A stretch of 64,000 nt of DNA, from assembly GCA_937958695.1 (NCBI GenBank), contig CALGNK010000014.1:46030-110029 (forward strand), written 5' to 3'. How positions within the stretch are numbered: position 1 is the stretch's first letter; each line of letters begins with the position of its first letter. Shown in pieces: positions 35,407-43,769 of the stretch. This stretch comes from an uncultured bacterium (GTDB taxonomy: Bacteria > DUMJ01). The notes below the pieces were generated by a model. It was given only the letters and a program-made list of their open reading frames with translations, was not told the DNA's origin and did not search any database. A program made the translations under genes and the position numbers.

Positions 35407-36271
35407 ACCAGTTAATAATATTCTGCAAGAATTTCTTATTAGTATAGAGGTCTATAAAGTCGGTTTGATTGTTATAGCAGTCATTAGCAAATACATTTGC
35501 TTCCCCTATTGCTACAACCTTACCTGAACCTACCTGAGCTACTGCTGCCACAACAATACTAGTTACCCTTTCTTTAGCTTCTGGAGTCTTTATCCCAGCT
35601 CCTATACTATTTCCATTTAGCTCTCTAGATAAGCTATCCGAGACATAGGCACTAGATGATGCATAGGCTATGGCTGTTCCTGGATTTTGAACAGTTAAGG
35701 AACATCCAGTTATGTAAGCTAGTGTAGTTAATCCATTTGTAGTTGGATGAGATACAAAGTTTTGAATTAGAGGCCAATAATTTTTCCCATTGTGGTTATT
35801 TGTATTATCGTATACCGTATTATTATTGAATGTTATTCCTGATCCTAGTGCAATAGAAAGTGCGTTTAGATTGGCATTTGCAGCATTACCATATCCACCC
35901 CATTCGCCCATCATAAGAAGTTTTCCACCAGCCTTTACAAAGTCAACTATTGCCTGTTTTTCGCTAGAGCTGTATGCCTGGAATGGTGCTGGAAGTATAA
36001 CCACTCCATAGACAGAAATAGATGGATTAAATCCAGCAGTCGATGCCCTATTCACTGTATAACCCATTCCTTGAAGGGTTGTGACAAGTTTTCCATAGAA
36101 GGCATTAAAACCATACCCATCGAAATTATTCTCATTCTGATGGGCATCATCTATAAGAACTACTTTAGGTATAGGTGTACAAGATGGGATACAGGCGCAT
36201 CCTCCAAACTGTCCAACCCCAAAGGCTACTATAAGTAAAAGTAACCCCAGTTTTGCTACTAAACTTTTCAT
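35405..36271 (-). CDS. secreted DUF4350/glutamine-amidotransferase-like protein
   Basis: 288 residues. Signal sequence at about 1-24 ends AFGVGQFGGCACIPSC, a possible non-canonical lipobox. The mature domain starts VVLIDDAHQNENNFDGYGF, with LVTTLQGMGYTVNRAS, YGVVILPAPFQAYSSSEKQA and FVKAGGKLLMMGEWGGYG, the pattern of GATase1-like DUF4350 domains often found in secreted or membrane carbohydrate-related proteins. The end KVVAIGEANVFANDC fits too. Catalytic residues are not assured. Function unknown; the family call is from pattern only. Confidence 0.68.
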   Translation of the reverse strand: MKSLVAKLGLLLLIVAFGVGQFGGCACIPSCTPIPKVVLIDDAHQNENNFDGYGFNAFYGKLVTTLQGMGYTVNRASTAGFNPSISVYGVVILPAPFQAYSSSEKQAIVDFVKAGGKLLMMGEWGGYGNAANANLNALSIALGSGITFNNNTVYDNTNNHNGKNYWPLIQNFVSHPTTNGLTTLAYITGCSLTVQNPGTAIAYASSSAYVSDSLSRELNGNSIGAGIKTPEAKERVTSIVVAAVAQVGSGKVVAIGEANVFANDCYNNQTDFIDLYTNKKFLQNIINW

Positions 36272-36452
36272 TTGAAACCACCTCTTCTTAAGTTTTTAAG
36301 TAGCCTTAGGACATATCCGAGTAGAAAATACAATAAATTAAATAAAAATAGATATGTCTTAAAAACTAACTTTACCTCCATAGTATCACATATAAAATAA
36401 AAGTCAAGCAATAAAAATTTTACAGACTTTCTCATTGGACAGAGTTACCCCC

Positions 36453-36507
36453 TTGACAGATTACCAAATTGTGTTATCATCTAAATGAAACTAAATTTCA
36501 TTTAGAT
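36453..36507 (+). promoter_or_regulatory. promoter with overlapping Fur-family operator
   Basis: TTGACA (36453-36458), 16-base spacer, TATCAT (36475-36480). A perfect 12-bp inverted repeat ATCTAAATGAAA-N5-TTTCATTTAGAT (36479-36507) covers the -10 and start of transcription, right before the fur-like gene. Its position and length fit an autoregulatory Fur/Zur/PerR box; the arm TAAATGAAA differs from the E. coli Fur consensus. Confidence 0.85.
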
Positions 36508-36520
36508 GTTTAAATGAGAA

Positions 36521-36943
36521 ATGGATAGGACTAATGAGATATTGAAAAGCATAGGGGAGAAGTGCACTGAACAGCGTAGACTTATACTAAAAGCCATCTT
36601 AGAATTGGCAAAACCTGTTAGTGCTGATGAGGTTTATGAATATCTATCTGATACGAATAGTGTAGGACGCACTACTGTTTATAGGACTCTTGAGCTCTTT
36701 GAACAGAAGAAGCTTGTAAGAAGAGTTATCTTTAGAGATGGAATTATGAGGTATGAATCTACACATCTAGGGCATCACCACCACCTTATTTGTCTATCCT
36801 GTGGAAAAGTCTTTCCTATTGAAAGTTGTACTATAGTATCTTTGGATGAGTCTATAATAGATGAATTTGATTTTTTAGTTACAGAGCATTTTTTAGAGTT
36901 ATATGGCTATTGTAAAAACTGTAGAAAGGGTGAAAAGAAATGA
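36521..36943 (+). CDS. Fur-family metalloregulator (Zur/Fur/PerR)
   Basis: 140 residues. A winged-helix domain spans about 10-80 (CTEQRRLILKAILELAKPVSADEVYEYL; VGRTTVYRTLELFEQKKLVR). The metal domain has YESTHLGHHHHLICLSCGKVF with a first CxxC, and YCKNCRKG with a second, the structural zinc site. It precedes and overlaps (4 bases) a metal-binding lipoprotein-like gene of an ABC importer, which favours Zur or a manganese-responsive role over Fur. It should repress its own operon through the inverted repeat upstream. Leader after the promoter is short and the ribosome site is weak (GAGAAATGG). Confidence 0.92.
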   Translation: MDRTNEILKSIGEKCTEQRRLILKAILELAKPVSADEVYEYLSDTNSVGRTTVYRTLELFEQKKLVRRVIFRDGIMRYESTHLGHHHHLICLSCGKVFPIESCTIVSLDESIIDEFDFLVTEHFLELYGYCKNCRKGEKK

Positions 36944-37797
36944 GGTTAATTCTTATATCTTTACTTTTGTTTCTCTTATTCGTTCCCTTATTAGCTAAGG
37001 ATAAGATCAATGTAGTTGTGAGTTTCTATCCACTCTATGACTTCACTAAGAACATAGGGAAAGAGAAGGTTAATGTAACAGTTATTATACCTTTTGGCGT
37101 TGAACCTCACGATTGGGAACCGACTCCTAAAGATATTAGTAAGATTCTCAATGCAGACCTATTTATATACAATGGAGCTGGCTTAGAACCTTGGGCTGAG
37201 AGATTAGTAAAAGATGTCAAGAATAAAGGTATTGTTGTTATAGATATGTATAAGGCAATTGGTGCTAAAGGAGAAGATCCTCACATATGGCTTGATCCTG
37301 TCTTGGTTAAGGCACAGCTAAAAGTGATAAAAGATGCGCTTGTAAGAATAGATTCGAAAAATAAATCATACTATGAGTCTAATTACAAAAGTTATCTGAA
37401 AAAGATAGAAGCTTTAGATAGAGAGATAAGAAATACCTTAGCTAGATGTAAGAAAAAAATAATTGTAACATCTCATGATGCCTTCTCTAGATTTGCAGAG
37501 CGTTATGGACTTATACAAGTTCCTATGACTGGAGTTACCCCTGAGGCTGAGTCAAACCCTAAAGATCTAGTAGAAGTGATAAAAATCATAAGAGAAAACA
37601 AGATTGAGTATGTATTTACCGAACCTCTTATATCACCCAAACTTGCCCAGTCTATCTCTAGGGAGACCGGAGCAAAGGTATTGGTTTTAGACCCCATAGA
37701 GGGATTAAGTGAAAAGGAGATAAAATTAGGTAAAGATTACATATCTAAGATGAGAGAAAACCTTAAGAATCTTAAGCTTGCCCTTGATTATGAATAG
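36940..37797 (+). CDS. znuA: zinc/manganese ABC transporter substrate-binding protein (cluster A-I)
   Basis: 285 residues. Signal at about 1-19 (LISLLLFLLFVPLLAKD), no lipobox. Metal ligands as in ZnuA/MntA proteins: His in VEPHDWEPTP, His in GEDPHIWLDP, His in VTSHDAFSRFAERYGL, and Asp in LVLDPIEGL. The long helix is near 130-170. There is no His-rich loop, often present in zinc-specific ZnuA, so zinc or manganese remain open. It overlaps fur (4 bases) and znuC (8 bases). Confidence 0.92.
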   Translation: MRLILISLLLFLLFVPLLAKDKINVVVSFYPLYDFTKNIGKEKVNVTVIIPFGVEPHDWEPTPKDISKILNADLFIYNGAGLEPWAERLVKDVKNKGIVVIDMYKAIGAKGEDPHIWLDPVLVKAQLKVIKDALVRIDSKNKSYYESNYKSYLKKIEALDREIRNTLARCKKKIIVTSHDAFSRFAERYGLIQVPMTGVTPEAESNPKDLVEVIKIIRENKIEYVFTEPLISPKLAQSISRETGAKVLVLDPIEGLSEKEIKLGKDYISKMRENLKNLKLALDYE

Positions 37798-38491
37798 GAT
37801 ACTAGAAGTTAGAAACTTATATTTTAAATATAGAAATGATTTTGTCTTAGAAGATATCTCCTTCTCTTTAGATAGGGAGGATTTTTTTGGTATTATCGGA
37901 CCTAACGGTTCTGGTAAAAGCACCTTATTGAAGCTTATCGTTGGCATCTTGAAACCTACCAATGGAGAGATAAAAGTCTATACAGATAAGATAAGTTATA
38001 TACCGCAGAGAATTGCTTCTATGTATCATATTTTCCCTGCTACCGTTGAAGAGATTGTTGCATTGGGAAGATTGTCCGATGGCATCTTAAGAAGATTTTC
38101 AAAGAAAGATGGAGAGTTGATAGATCAAGCATTAGAATTAGTTGGACTTAAAGAGTTTAAGGATAGAAAGATTAGTGAGCTTTCTGGAGGACAACAGCAG
38201 AGGGTTCATATAGCTAGGGCTATAGTAAGTAATCCAGAACTTTTGATACTAGATGAGCCTACCACAGGGGTAGATGTTGCCAATCAAGAAAAGTTTTATA
38301 AATTACTGGATCATTTAAACAAGAATATGCATATAACTATTATTATAGTATCTCACGATATAAGTAGTGTAGCTAATGAGGTTTCTACGATGGCTTATCT
38401 AGACAAAAGATTACACTTTATAGGGAAACCTAGGGACTTCTTTAAAAAGATTCTTTGGCCTATAGAGATCGAAGATTTATTAAGGAGATAG
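37790..38491 (+). CDS. znuC: zinc/manganese ABC transporter ATP-binding protein
   Basis: 233 residues from ATG 37790, which overlaps the znuA stop (ATGAATAG); upstream TTG 37778 is less likely. Walker A GPNGSGKSTLLKLIVG, Q-loop ISYIPQRI, signature LSGGQQQRVHIARAI, Walker B LLILDEPTTGVD, switch VSHDISSV. The SMYHIFPATVEEIVALGR segment is typical of ZnuC/MntB ATPases. It couples ATP hydrolysis to the 38494 permease. Confidence 0.92.
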   Translation: MNRILEVRNLYFKYRNDFVLEDISFSLDREDFFGIIGPNGSGKSTLLKLIVGILKPTNGEIKVYTDKISYIPQRIASMYHIFPATVEEIVALGRLSDGILRRFSKKDGELIDQALELVGLKEFKDRKISELSGGQQQRVHIARAIVSNPELLILDEPTTGVDVANQEKFYKLLDHLNKNMHITIIIVSHDISSVANEVSTMAYLDKRLHFIGKPRDFFKKILWPIEIEDLLRR

Positions 38492-38493
38492 TT

Positions 38494-39288
38494 ATGGATA
38501 TATTTCGATATACCTTTATGCAGTATGCGCTTATAGATGGTATCTTTATTGGTATTCTATGCCCTTTGATAGGAGTTTTTTTGGTCTTAAAAAATCTTTC
38601 CCTTATTGCTGATGGTGTAGCACACTTTTCTTTTGGCGGAATAGCTCTAGGCATAATACTTGGTCTTAGTCCAAATGTTATGATACTAGTTTTTTCATTT
38701 ATGGGTGCCTTATTGATAAACTATATAGTTAAAAGGTCAAAACTTTATGGAGATACCGCTATAGCGATACTACTATCAGCAGGATTGGCTTTAGGGATAA
38801 CTGTTATAAGTATTGCTAAGGGAACAAATTTTAATATAAATTCTTATCTTTTTGGAAGTCTTTTGACTATAGACAAGAATGATCTTACCATCACCCTCTC
38901 TTTTGGTATACCTGTAATAATCTTAACTTTACTCATATATAGGTCTCTATTATATATTACCTTCGATGAAGATTCGGCGAAGGCTAGTGGATTGCCGGTA
39001 GGGATGTTAAATACATTCCTTTTTTTGATAGGAGCCATCACTGTAGCTATAACTATAAGGATAGCAGGTATACTCTTAGCCTCTGCCCTTATAGTTATTC
39101 CAGTTGCTACTGGTATGCAAGTATCTAAGAGCTTCAAAGGAACAATTTTATCATCTATGATTATTGGTATTATATCAGTTATCTTGGGATTATTTCTCTC
39201 TTATTATTTGAATATAGCTCCTGGAGGAACTATAGTGCTTGTAAATGTTTTAATCTTCCTAGCGAGTCTTTCTCGGTTCTTTTACTAA
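38494..39288 (+). CDS. znuB: zinc/manganese ABC transporter permease (ABC-3 family)
   Basis: 264 residues from ATG 38494 behind AAGGAGAT; the longer frame from 38455 lies inside znuC. About eight helices. Conserved ABC-3 motifs: GIFIGILCPLIGVFLVLKN-like GIFIGILCPLIGVFLVLK, ADGVAHFSFGGIALG, FDEDSAKASGLPVGMLN and LLASALIVIPVATG. Last gene of the fur-znuACB operon. Its 3' end overlaps the convergent MFS gene by 30 bases. Confidence 0.93.
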   Translation: MDIFRYTFMQYALIDGIFIGILCPLIGVFLVLKNLSLIADGVAHFSFGGIALGIILGLSPNVMILVFSFMGALLINYIVKRSKLYGDTAIAILLSAGLALGITVISIAKGTNFNINSYLFGSLLTIDKNDLTITLSFGIPVIILTLLIYRSLLYITFDEDSAKASGLPVGMLNTFLFLIGAITVAITIRIAGILLASALIVIPVATGMQVSKSFKGTILSSMIIGIISVILGLFLSYYLNIAPGGTIVLVNVLIFLASLSRFFY

Positions 39289-40527
39289 GAATACCATTAT
39301 TAGAAAACCAATAAATGCTAGGACAAATGCGATAGAAAACATAGATTTATATCCCAATTTATTGGCTAGAATACCTCCTATTATTGGAGCTGTAAAGCTA
39401 AAGGGTCCTATTAGTGTATTTGATAAACCTACATATACGGGCCTAAGTTCTATAGGGGCAAATTCTGTTAAAAGCGCCATTCCAGAGGTCATAAATGTGC
39501 TATAGTTTATCCCTAAGAATATGAATGCTAGATAAGCAGTTAAAGGAGTAATACCTAATATAAGCCCTAGATAACCTAATAGGAGAGACAAAATTCCTAT
39601 AGATAATACTAGCTTGTGCCCTTTTATATCACCTAAGGGTCCTACTAAAAAAGTTGATACCGTCTGTGACCCTAAGAGAAATGCGCTAAATATCCCTGCA
39701 TAATCATCCCCAAGGTTAAACGCCTTAAGACTATATATTGTATAGAAGCCTATCCCCATACTTCCTAATGCTGAGAGGATCCTCCCAAGTATATATAGTG
39801 TAAAGTTTCTGTCCGCTTTTAAGATGTCTGGTAGACTCTTTATATACTGAGCTAAACTTAAGTCATCGGAATCTAATACTAACTCAGGCTCTTTAGCCAA
39901 AGCTATGAAGAGATAAGATAATCCTAAGGCGATACTAGCACTTATAAAGCAGTAGAAGAAGTTATAGGGGAAATTATATATCTCTAGAAATCTTCTTGCT
40001 ATAAAAGATGCAAATATCCCCAGAACTCCACCTATACCAAATCCTACTGAGAAAAGTGTTCCACGCTTAGTAGGGGGCATAATCTTTGCTATATAGTCTA
40101 GCCAGGCAGGATAGAGAATACCTCCAGTAAGAGCAGCAATAAATACTAGAAACAGAGAAATATATAACATTAGAGAGGGATTTGAATTGGCTATTAATAT
40201 TAGTAATAACCCAATGATTAAATAGGGAAGTCTTTCACCTATAGTCCATTTTATAATAAAATCTAATTTTCTAGGGAGTTTTGCTATCATCCTTGCTCCA
40301 ATTATGCTTGGTATAGCCCAGCCGAGATTTGTTATGGCAGGTAAAAGTCCTATATGTATATTACTACCACCTAAATTTTTAATAAGAACAGGAAAGATTG
40401 TAGAAAGTGAATAGAATGTTGAACCCATACTAAAGAATGCCATATCTAGACTATTAACTATAAAATTTCTTCTGTAGTATCTAGCTACAAAATTTTCTAC
40501 AGCTTTTAGGTCTCTATCTTGCACCAA
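39259..40527 (-). CDS. MFS transporter at the end of the radical SAM/sugar operon
   Basis: 422 residues, about 12 helices. The start is TTG 40527 or GTG 40524, after GAGGGCGA, inside the 3' end of the radical SAM gene (22-base overlap). Inner loops RMIAKLPRKLDFIIKW and GPLGDIKGHKLVLSIG match the two MFS signature loops. The protein starts with a cytoplasmic VENFVARYYRRNF segment, seen in a group of uncharacterised MFS carriers. Being the last gene of the operon with YkuK, RfbD and the B12-radical SAM enzyme, it may export or flip a product. Substrate unknown. Confidence 0.88.
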   Translation of the reverse strand: MVQDRDLKAVENFVARYYRRNFIVNSLDMAFFSMGSTFYSLSTIFPVLIKNLGGSNIHIGLLPAITNLGWAIPSIIGARMIAKLPRKLDFIIKWTIGERLPYLIIGLLLILIANSNPSLMLYISLFLVFIAALTGGILYPAWLDYIAKIMPPTKRGTLFSVGFGIGGVLGIFASFIARRFLEIYNFPYNFFYCFISASIALGLSYLFIALAKEPELVLDSDDLSLAQYIKSLPDILKADRNFTLYILGRILSALGSMGIGFYTIYSLKAFNLGDDYAGIFSAFLLGSQTVSTFLVGPLGDIKGHKLVLSIGILSLLLGYLGLILGITPLTAYLAFIFLGINYSTFMTSGMALLTEFAPIELRPVYVGLSNTLIGPFSFTAPIIGGILANKLGYKSMFSIAFVLAFIGFLIMVFLVKEPRKTR

Positions 40528-41888
40528 TCGCCCTCAGCGAACCTTAGTGGAACCCTTTTGTTTAGTTTATATCCTATTAACATGCTCCAAAGACTTGGGA
40601 TACCTTGTCTTATTAATCTTTTGAGCCTTCCATAGAATGATATATAAGCCTTAGCTATCAGCCATCTTGCCTCTCTAGGTGTAAGATGTTCTAATCTAAA
40701 AACGTTATATCCTCCGTCATACAACGACCAGTTTTTATTTATAAGTACTGACTTTACCTCTTCAAACAGAGCGGTACCTGGATATGGAGTTAGAATAGAA
40801 AATTGTGCTATATCTGGGTCTAACTTCTTGGCATAGTTTATAGTTCTTTGTATCATTTCTTTTGTTTCTTCCATAGCTCCAATAATAAAGCTTCCCATGA
40901 CCTTTATCTTATTTTTATGTAGTATGTTTATAGCCTCTTTTGCCTTTTCTACTACAAGTCTTTTCTTAAAACTGTCAAGGATTTCTTGATTGGCGCTTTC
41001 AAATCCTATAAAGACCATATAATTACCAGCTTTAGCCATAAGTTCAACCATCTTCGGATTATTTAATATCCCTTCTACCCTTGAAAATGCCCACCATTTA
41101 AACTTCCATCCGAGCCTAAGAATCTCTTCACAAAGTTCAGTAACCCTCTTTGGGTTTAGAGTAAAATTATCATCGAAGAAGGCTATTGCCTTATAACCAT
41201 ATTTTTTATGGAGGATTTCTAATTCTTCTATTATGTTATTTACGCTTCTACTTCTCCATTCTACCCCAGAGAATGCAGACGCAGAGCAGAAACTACAGTT
41301 AAATGGACATCCTCTAGATGTAACAAGGGATGTTGCATAAGTTCCATCTAACTTTGCAGTATATCTGTCCATAGGTAGTAGGTTTCTTGCAGGGAATGGT
41401 AGAGAGTCTAAGTCTTTTATTAATTCTGCATTTGGATTTCTTATAAGCTCTCCATCTTTAATATATGAGATCCCTTTTACATCACTTATGTCTTTTTTCC
41501 CTTCTAAAGCCCTTATTAAGTCTAACAGTATATATTCTCCTTCTCCTCTCACCACATAGTCTATAAATCCGGTCTCTAGAGTTTCTTTATCTAGGAAGGT
41601 TGTATGTGGTCCTCCTATAACTACTTTACAATCTTTAGCCTTTGCATATTTAGCAATATTGATAGCTAAAGGGTATCTGGTGGTATCGGTAGAGATACCT
41701 ACTATGTCAAAGTCCTGGTAAGGGATACTACTAATTTTTATTGTTTCTACATTTAGGTCCAAAACTTTTACCTTATATCCTTCTTTTTGCAAGACTCCAG
41801 CTATATATCCAACACCTAAAGGAGGATATTTTAGCCCAAGTCTATGATAATAACTTGCCATTGGCGGATTTACTAAAAGTATCTTCAT
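40506..41888 (-). CDS. B12-binding domain radical SAM protein
   Basis: 460 residues from ATG 41888, which shares ATGA with the rfbD stop and follows GGGGGAAGG; the longer frame has 14 more residues inside rfbD. N-terminal cobalamin-binding-like domain ILLVNPPMASYYHRLGLKYP to about 135 (VIGGPHTTF; FIDYVVRGEGEYILLDLI). Radical SAM cluster motif SRGCPFNCSFCSASAF (CxxxCxxC) near 190. Then FFDDNFTLNPKRVTELCEEI and FIIGAMEETKEMIQRTI. Class members are methyltransferases or ring-formers (hopanoid, lipid, antibiotic). Substrate not deducible, but sugar-nucleotide neighbours suggest glycan or lipid tailoring. Confidence 0.9.
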   Translation of the reverse strand: MKILLVNPPMASYYHRLGLKYPPLGVGYIAGVLQKEGYKVKVLDLNVETIKISSIPYQDFDIVGISTDTTRYPLAINIAKYAKAKDCKVVIGGPHTTFLDKETLETGFIDYVVRGEGEYILLDLIRALEGKKDISDVKGISYIKDGELIRNPNAELIKDLDSLPFPARNLLPMDRYTAKLDGTYATSLVTSRGCPFNCSFCSASAFSGVEWRSRSVNNIIEELEILHKKYGYKAIAFFDDNFTLNPKRVTELCEEILRLGWKFKWWAFSRVEGILNNPKMVELMAKAGNYMVFIGFESANQEILDSFKKRLVVEKAKEAINILHKNKIKVMGSFIIGAMEETKEMIQRTINYAKKLDPDIAQFSILTPYPGTALFEEVKSVLINKNWSLYDGGYNVFRLEHLTPREARWLIAKAYISFYGRLKRLIRQGIPSLWSMLIGYKLNKRVPLRFAEGDWCKIET

Positions 41889-42727
41889 ACATCCTTCCCC
41901 CTTAAAAATTCTTCCATTGCCAATTCCCAACTCCTAGCATAAAATATCCCTTCTAATTCTAGGATATAATTTTCTAGAGGCGTATATTTAGGTCTCTTAG
42001 CTAGAGTTGGATACTCGTTACTCTTTATAGGAGTGACTTCCACCTTTAGTCCTAAACTTTCTACTATAAATTTAGCCTCTTCAAACCTAGAAGCCACTCC
42101 TTTATTTGCACAGTGATAGAGTCCATAGGCTCTCTCTTTGGCAATGTTTAATAATGCCATTGCCAGATCATACGTATATGTTGGAGAACCAAACTGGTCA
42201 TCTACAACCTTAAGAATCTTTTCTCCCTTAGCTCTTTCTATTATCTTTTTTACAAAGTTGTCTCCATCTCCATAGAGCCAACTTGTCCTTACTATACTGT
42301 AACTCTTTGAAAAGCTCTCTACAAAATATTCACCCTCTAATTTGCTTTTGCCATAGGTGTTTATAGGGTTGGGTTTATCAAATTCGATATATGGAGTCTC
42401 TTTTTCCCCATCAAAGACGTAATCAGTACTTATGTGGATAAGATGTATATTATACTTCTCACAGACTATTGCTAGATTTTTGGGACCTAAGGCATTAACT
42501 TTATAAGCCCTGTCTTTTTCTCTTTCACATAGGTCTACATCTGTAAGTGCTGAACAGTTTATAACCACTTCTGGTAAATAGGCCCTTATTATCTCTTCTA
42601 CCGCTTGTCTTTTGGTAATATCTAATCTGGTATGTGATATAGGATAAATATCTATATCGTTTTTAAAAAAGACTTCTATTACCGCTTTACCTAATTGTCC
42701 ACTAGAACCAGTTACTAGTACCCTCAA
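41885..42727 (-). CDS. rfbD: dTDP-4-dehydrorhamnose reductase (RmlD-like)
   Basis: 280 residues. NAD(P)-binding MRVLVTGSSGQLGKAVIEVF, VINCSALTDVDLCEREKDRA, HISTDYVFDGEKETPY and the active-site YGKSKLEGE (Y-x3-K) are all present, as in RmlD. The late motif YHCANKGVASRFEEAKFIV also fits. It reduces a 4-keto-6-deoxy-sugar nucleotide to dTDP-L-rhamnose or a relative. It overlaps the nucleotidyltransferase gene (4 bases). rmlB and rmlC are not in the window, so a different 6-deoxysugar is possible. Confidence 0.9.
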   Translation of the reverse strand: MRVLVTGSSGQLGKAVIEVFFKNDIDIYPISHTRLDITKRQAVEEIIRAYLPEVVINCSALTDVDLCEREKDRAYKVNALGPKNLAIVCEKYNIHLIHISTDYVFDGEKETPYIEFDKPNPINTYGKSKLEGEYFVESFSKSYSIVRTSWLYGDGDNFVKKIIERAKGEKILKVVDDQFGSPTYTYDLAMALLNIAKERAYGLYHCANKGVASRFEEAKFIVESLGLKVEVTPIKSNEYPTLAKRPKYTPLENYILELEGIFYARSWELAMEEFLRGKDV

Positions 42728-43767
42728 CTATCTATAGCCTCTCTAGGAATTTGGCAAAAGACTCCATCAACTATATAACTTTCTTTTAATATCCTTGAAT
42801 TATCTCCAATTATAGACCTAACTATTGTAGCAGATTCTTCAATGTGGACATTGTTCCAGATGATAGATCCCTCTATCTTGGTTCCTTTTTCTATCTTTAC
42901 AGAATCACCTATAAACGAAGGTCCTACAATAGTTACTCCTTCTTCAAGTTCTACCCTATTACCAATAAATACACTACCAAAGAAGTTTGCCTTGTCTATA
43001 TGAGTGTTAATACCTATTCTTACATTATCTGTGAATAATTCCCCATAATGTGGTATCTGTAGCTTACCGTCTCCTATGTCACTGTGGACCTTTTTATAGT
43101 CGGTTATGCTTCCTATATCCATCCAATAGCCACTGGAAAGATAGCCATATAGCGGTGCCTGCTTCTCCATAAGGTTAGGAAAAAGTTGCTTCCCAAAGTC
43201 ATAGAAACTTCCCTCTGGGACTTCTTTTAAGACCTCTTTTTCTAATACATAAATACCTGCATTGACAATAGGACTGAACACCTTATCTTTTGGTGGTTTT
43301 TCTAGGAATTTCTGAATCTTTCCATCGCTATTTAAAGAGACAACACCATACTTTGTAGGATCATCCACTATTGTAACAGCAAGTGTTACCAGTGCACTTC
43401 TCTTTTTGTGAAAAGCTATCATCTCTCCGATATTTATATCGGTTGCTATATCTCCACTTATAACTACAAAGGTATCAGGAAGCAGTTCTTCTACCCTTTT
43501 TACTCCTCCAGCTGTGCCTAAGAGGACCTCTTCTTCTGAATATGTGATATTTACTCCAAAATCTTTGCCATCTCCTAAGCAATCTTTTATTTTTTCTCTT
43601 TTATAGTGTAGGTTTATTATAATATCTGTAATCCCGTTAGTTTTTAAAAGGGATATGATTCTAGTAATTATAGGTCTATTACCCAATGGAACTAGTGGTT
43701 TAGGTCTTATATATGTAAGGGGACGTAGCCTAGTCCCTTCGCCAGCCGCCATAATAAATGCCTTCAT
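42724..43767 (-). CDS. sugar-1-phosphate nucleotidyltransferase with left-handed beta-helix tail
   Basis: 347 residues. Nucleotidyltransferase domain at 1-230: AFIMAAGEGTRLRPLTYIRPKP (abridged), VISGDIATD, GIYVLEKEVL. The C-terminal hexapeptide repeats run from about 250 (NFFGSVFIGNRVELEEGVTIVGPSFIG, abridged). This build is that of mannose-1-phosphate guanylyltransferase-like and archaeal/thermophile glucose-1-phosphate thymidylyltransferase proteins. With rfbD downstream it should supply the NDP-sugar. It begins 2 bases after the M24-fold gene. Confidence 0.92.
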   Translation of the reverse strand: MKAFIMAAGEGTRLRPLTYIRPKPLVPLGNRPIITRIISLLKTNGITDIIINLHYKREKIKDCLGDGKDFGVNITYSEEEVLLGTAGGVKRVEELLPDTFVVISGDIATDINIGEMIAFHKKRSALVTLAVTIVDDPTKYGVVSLNSDGKIQKFLEKPPKDKVFSPIVNAGIYVLEKEVLKEVPEGSFYDFGKQLFPNLMEKQAPLYGYLSSGYWMDIGSITDYKKVHSDIGDGKLQIPHYGELFTDNVRIGINTHIDKANFFGSVFIGNRVELEEGVTIVGPSFIGDSVKIEKGTKIEGSIIWNNVHIEESATIVRSIIGDNSRILKESYIVDGVFCQIPREAIDS

Positions 43768-43769
43768 CT

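Noticed and set aside
36479-36507. Inverted repeat as an insertion-sequence end
   Set aside because: It is single, overlaps a -10 box and lies before a Fur-family gene, so an operator explains it.
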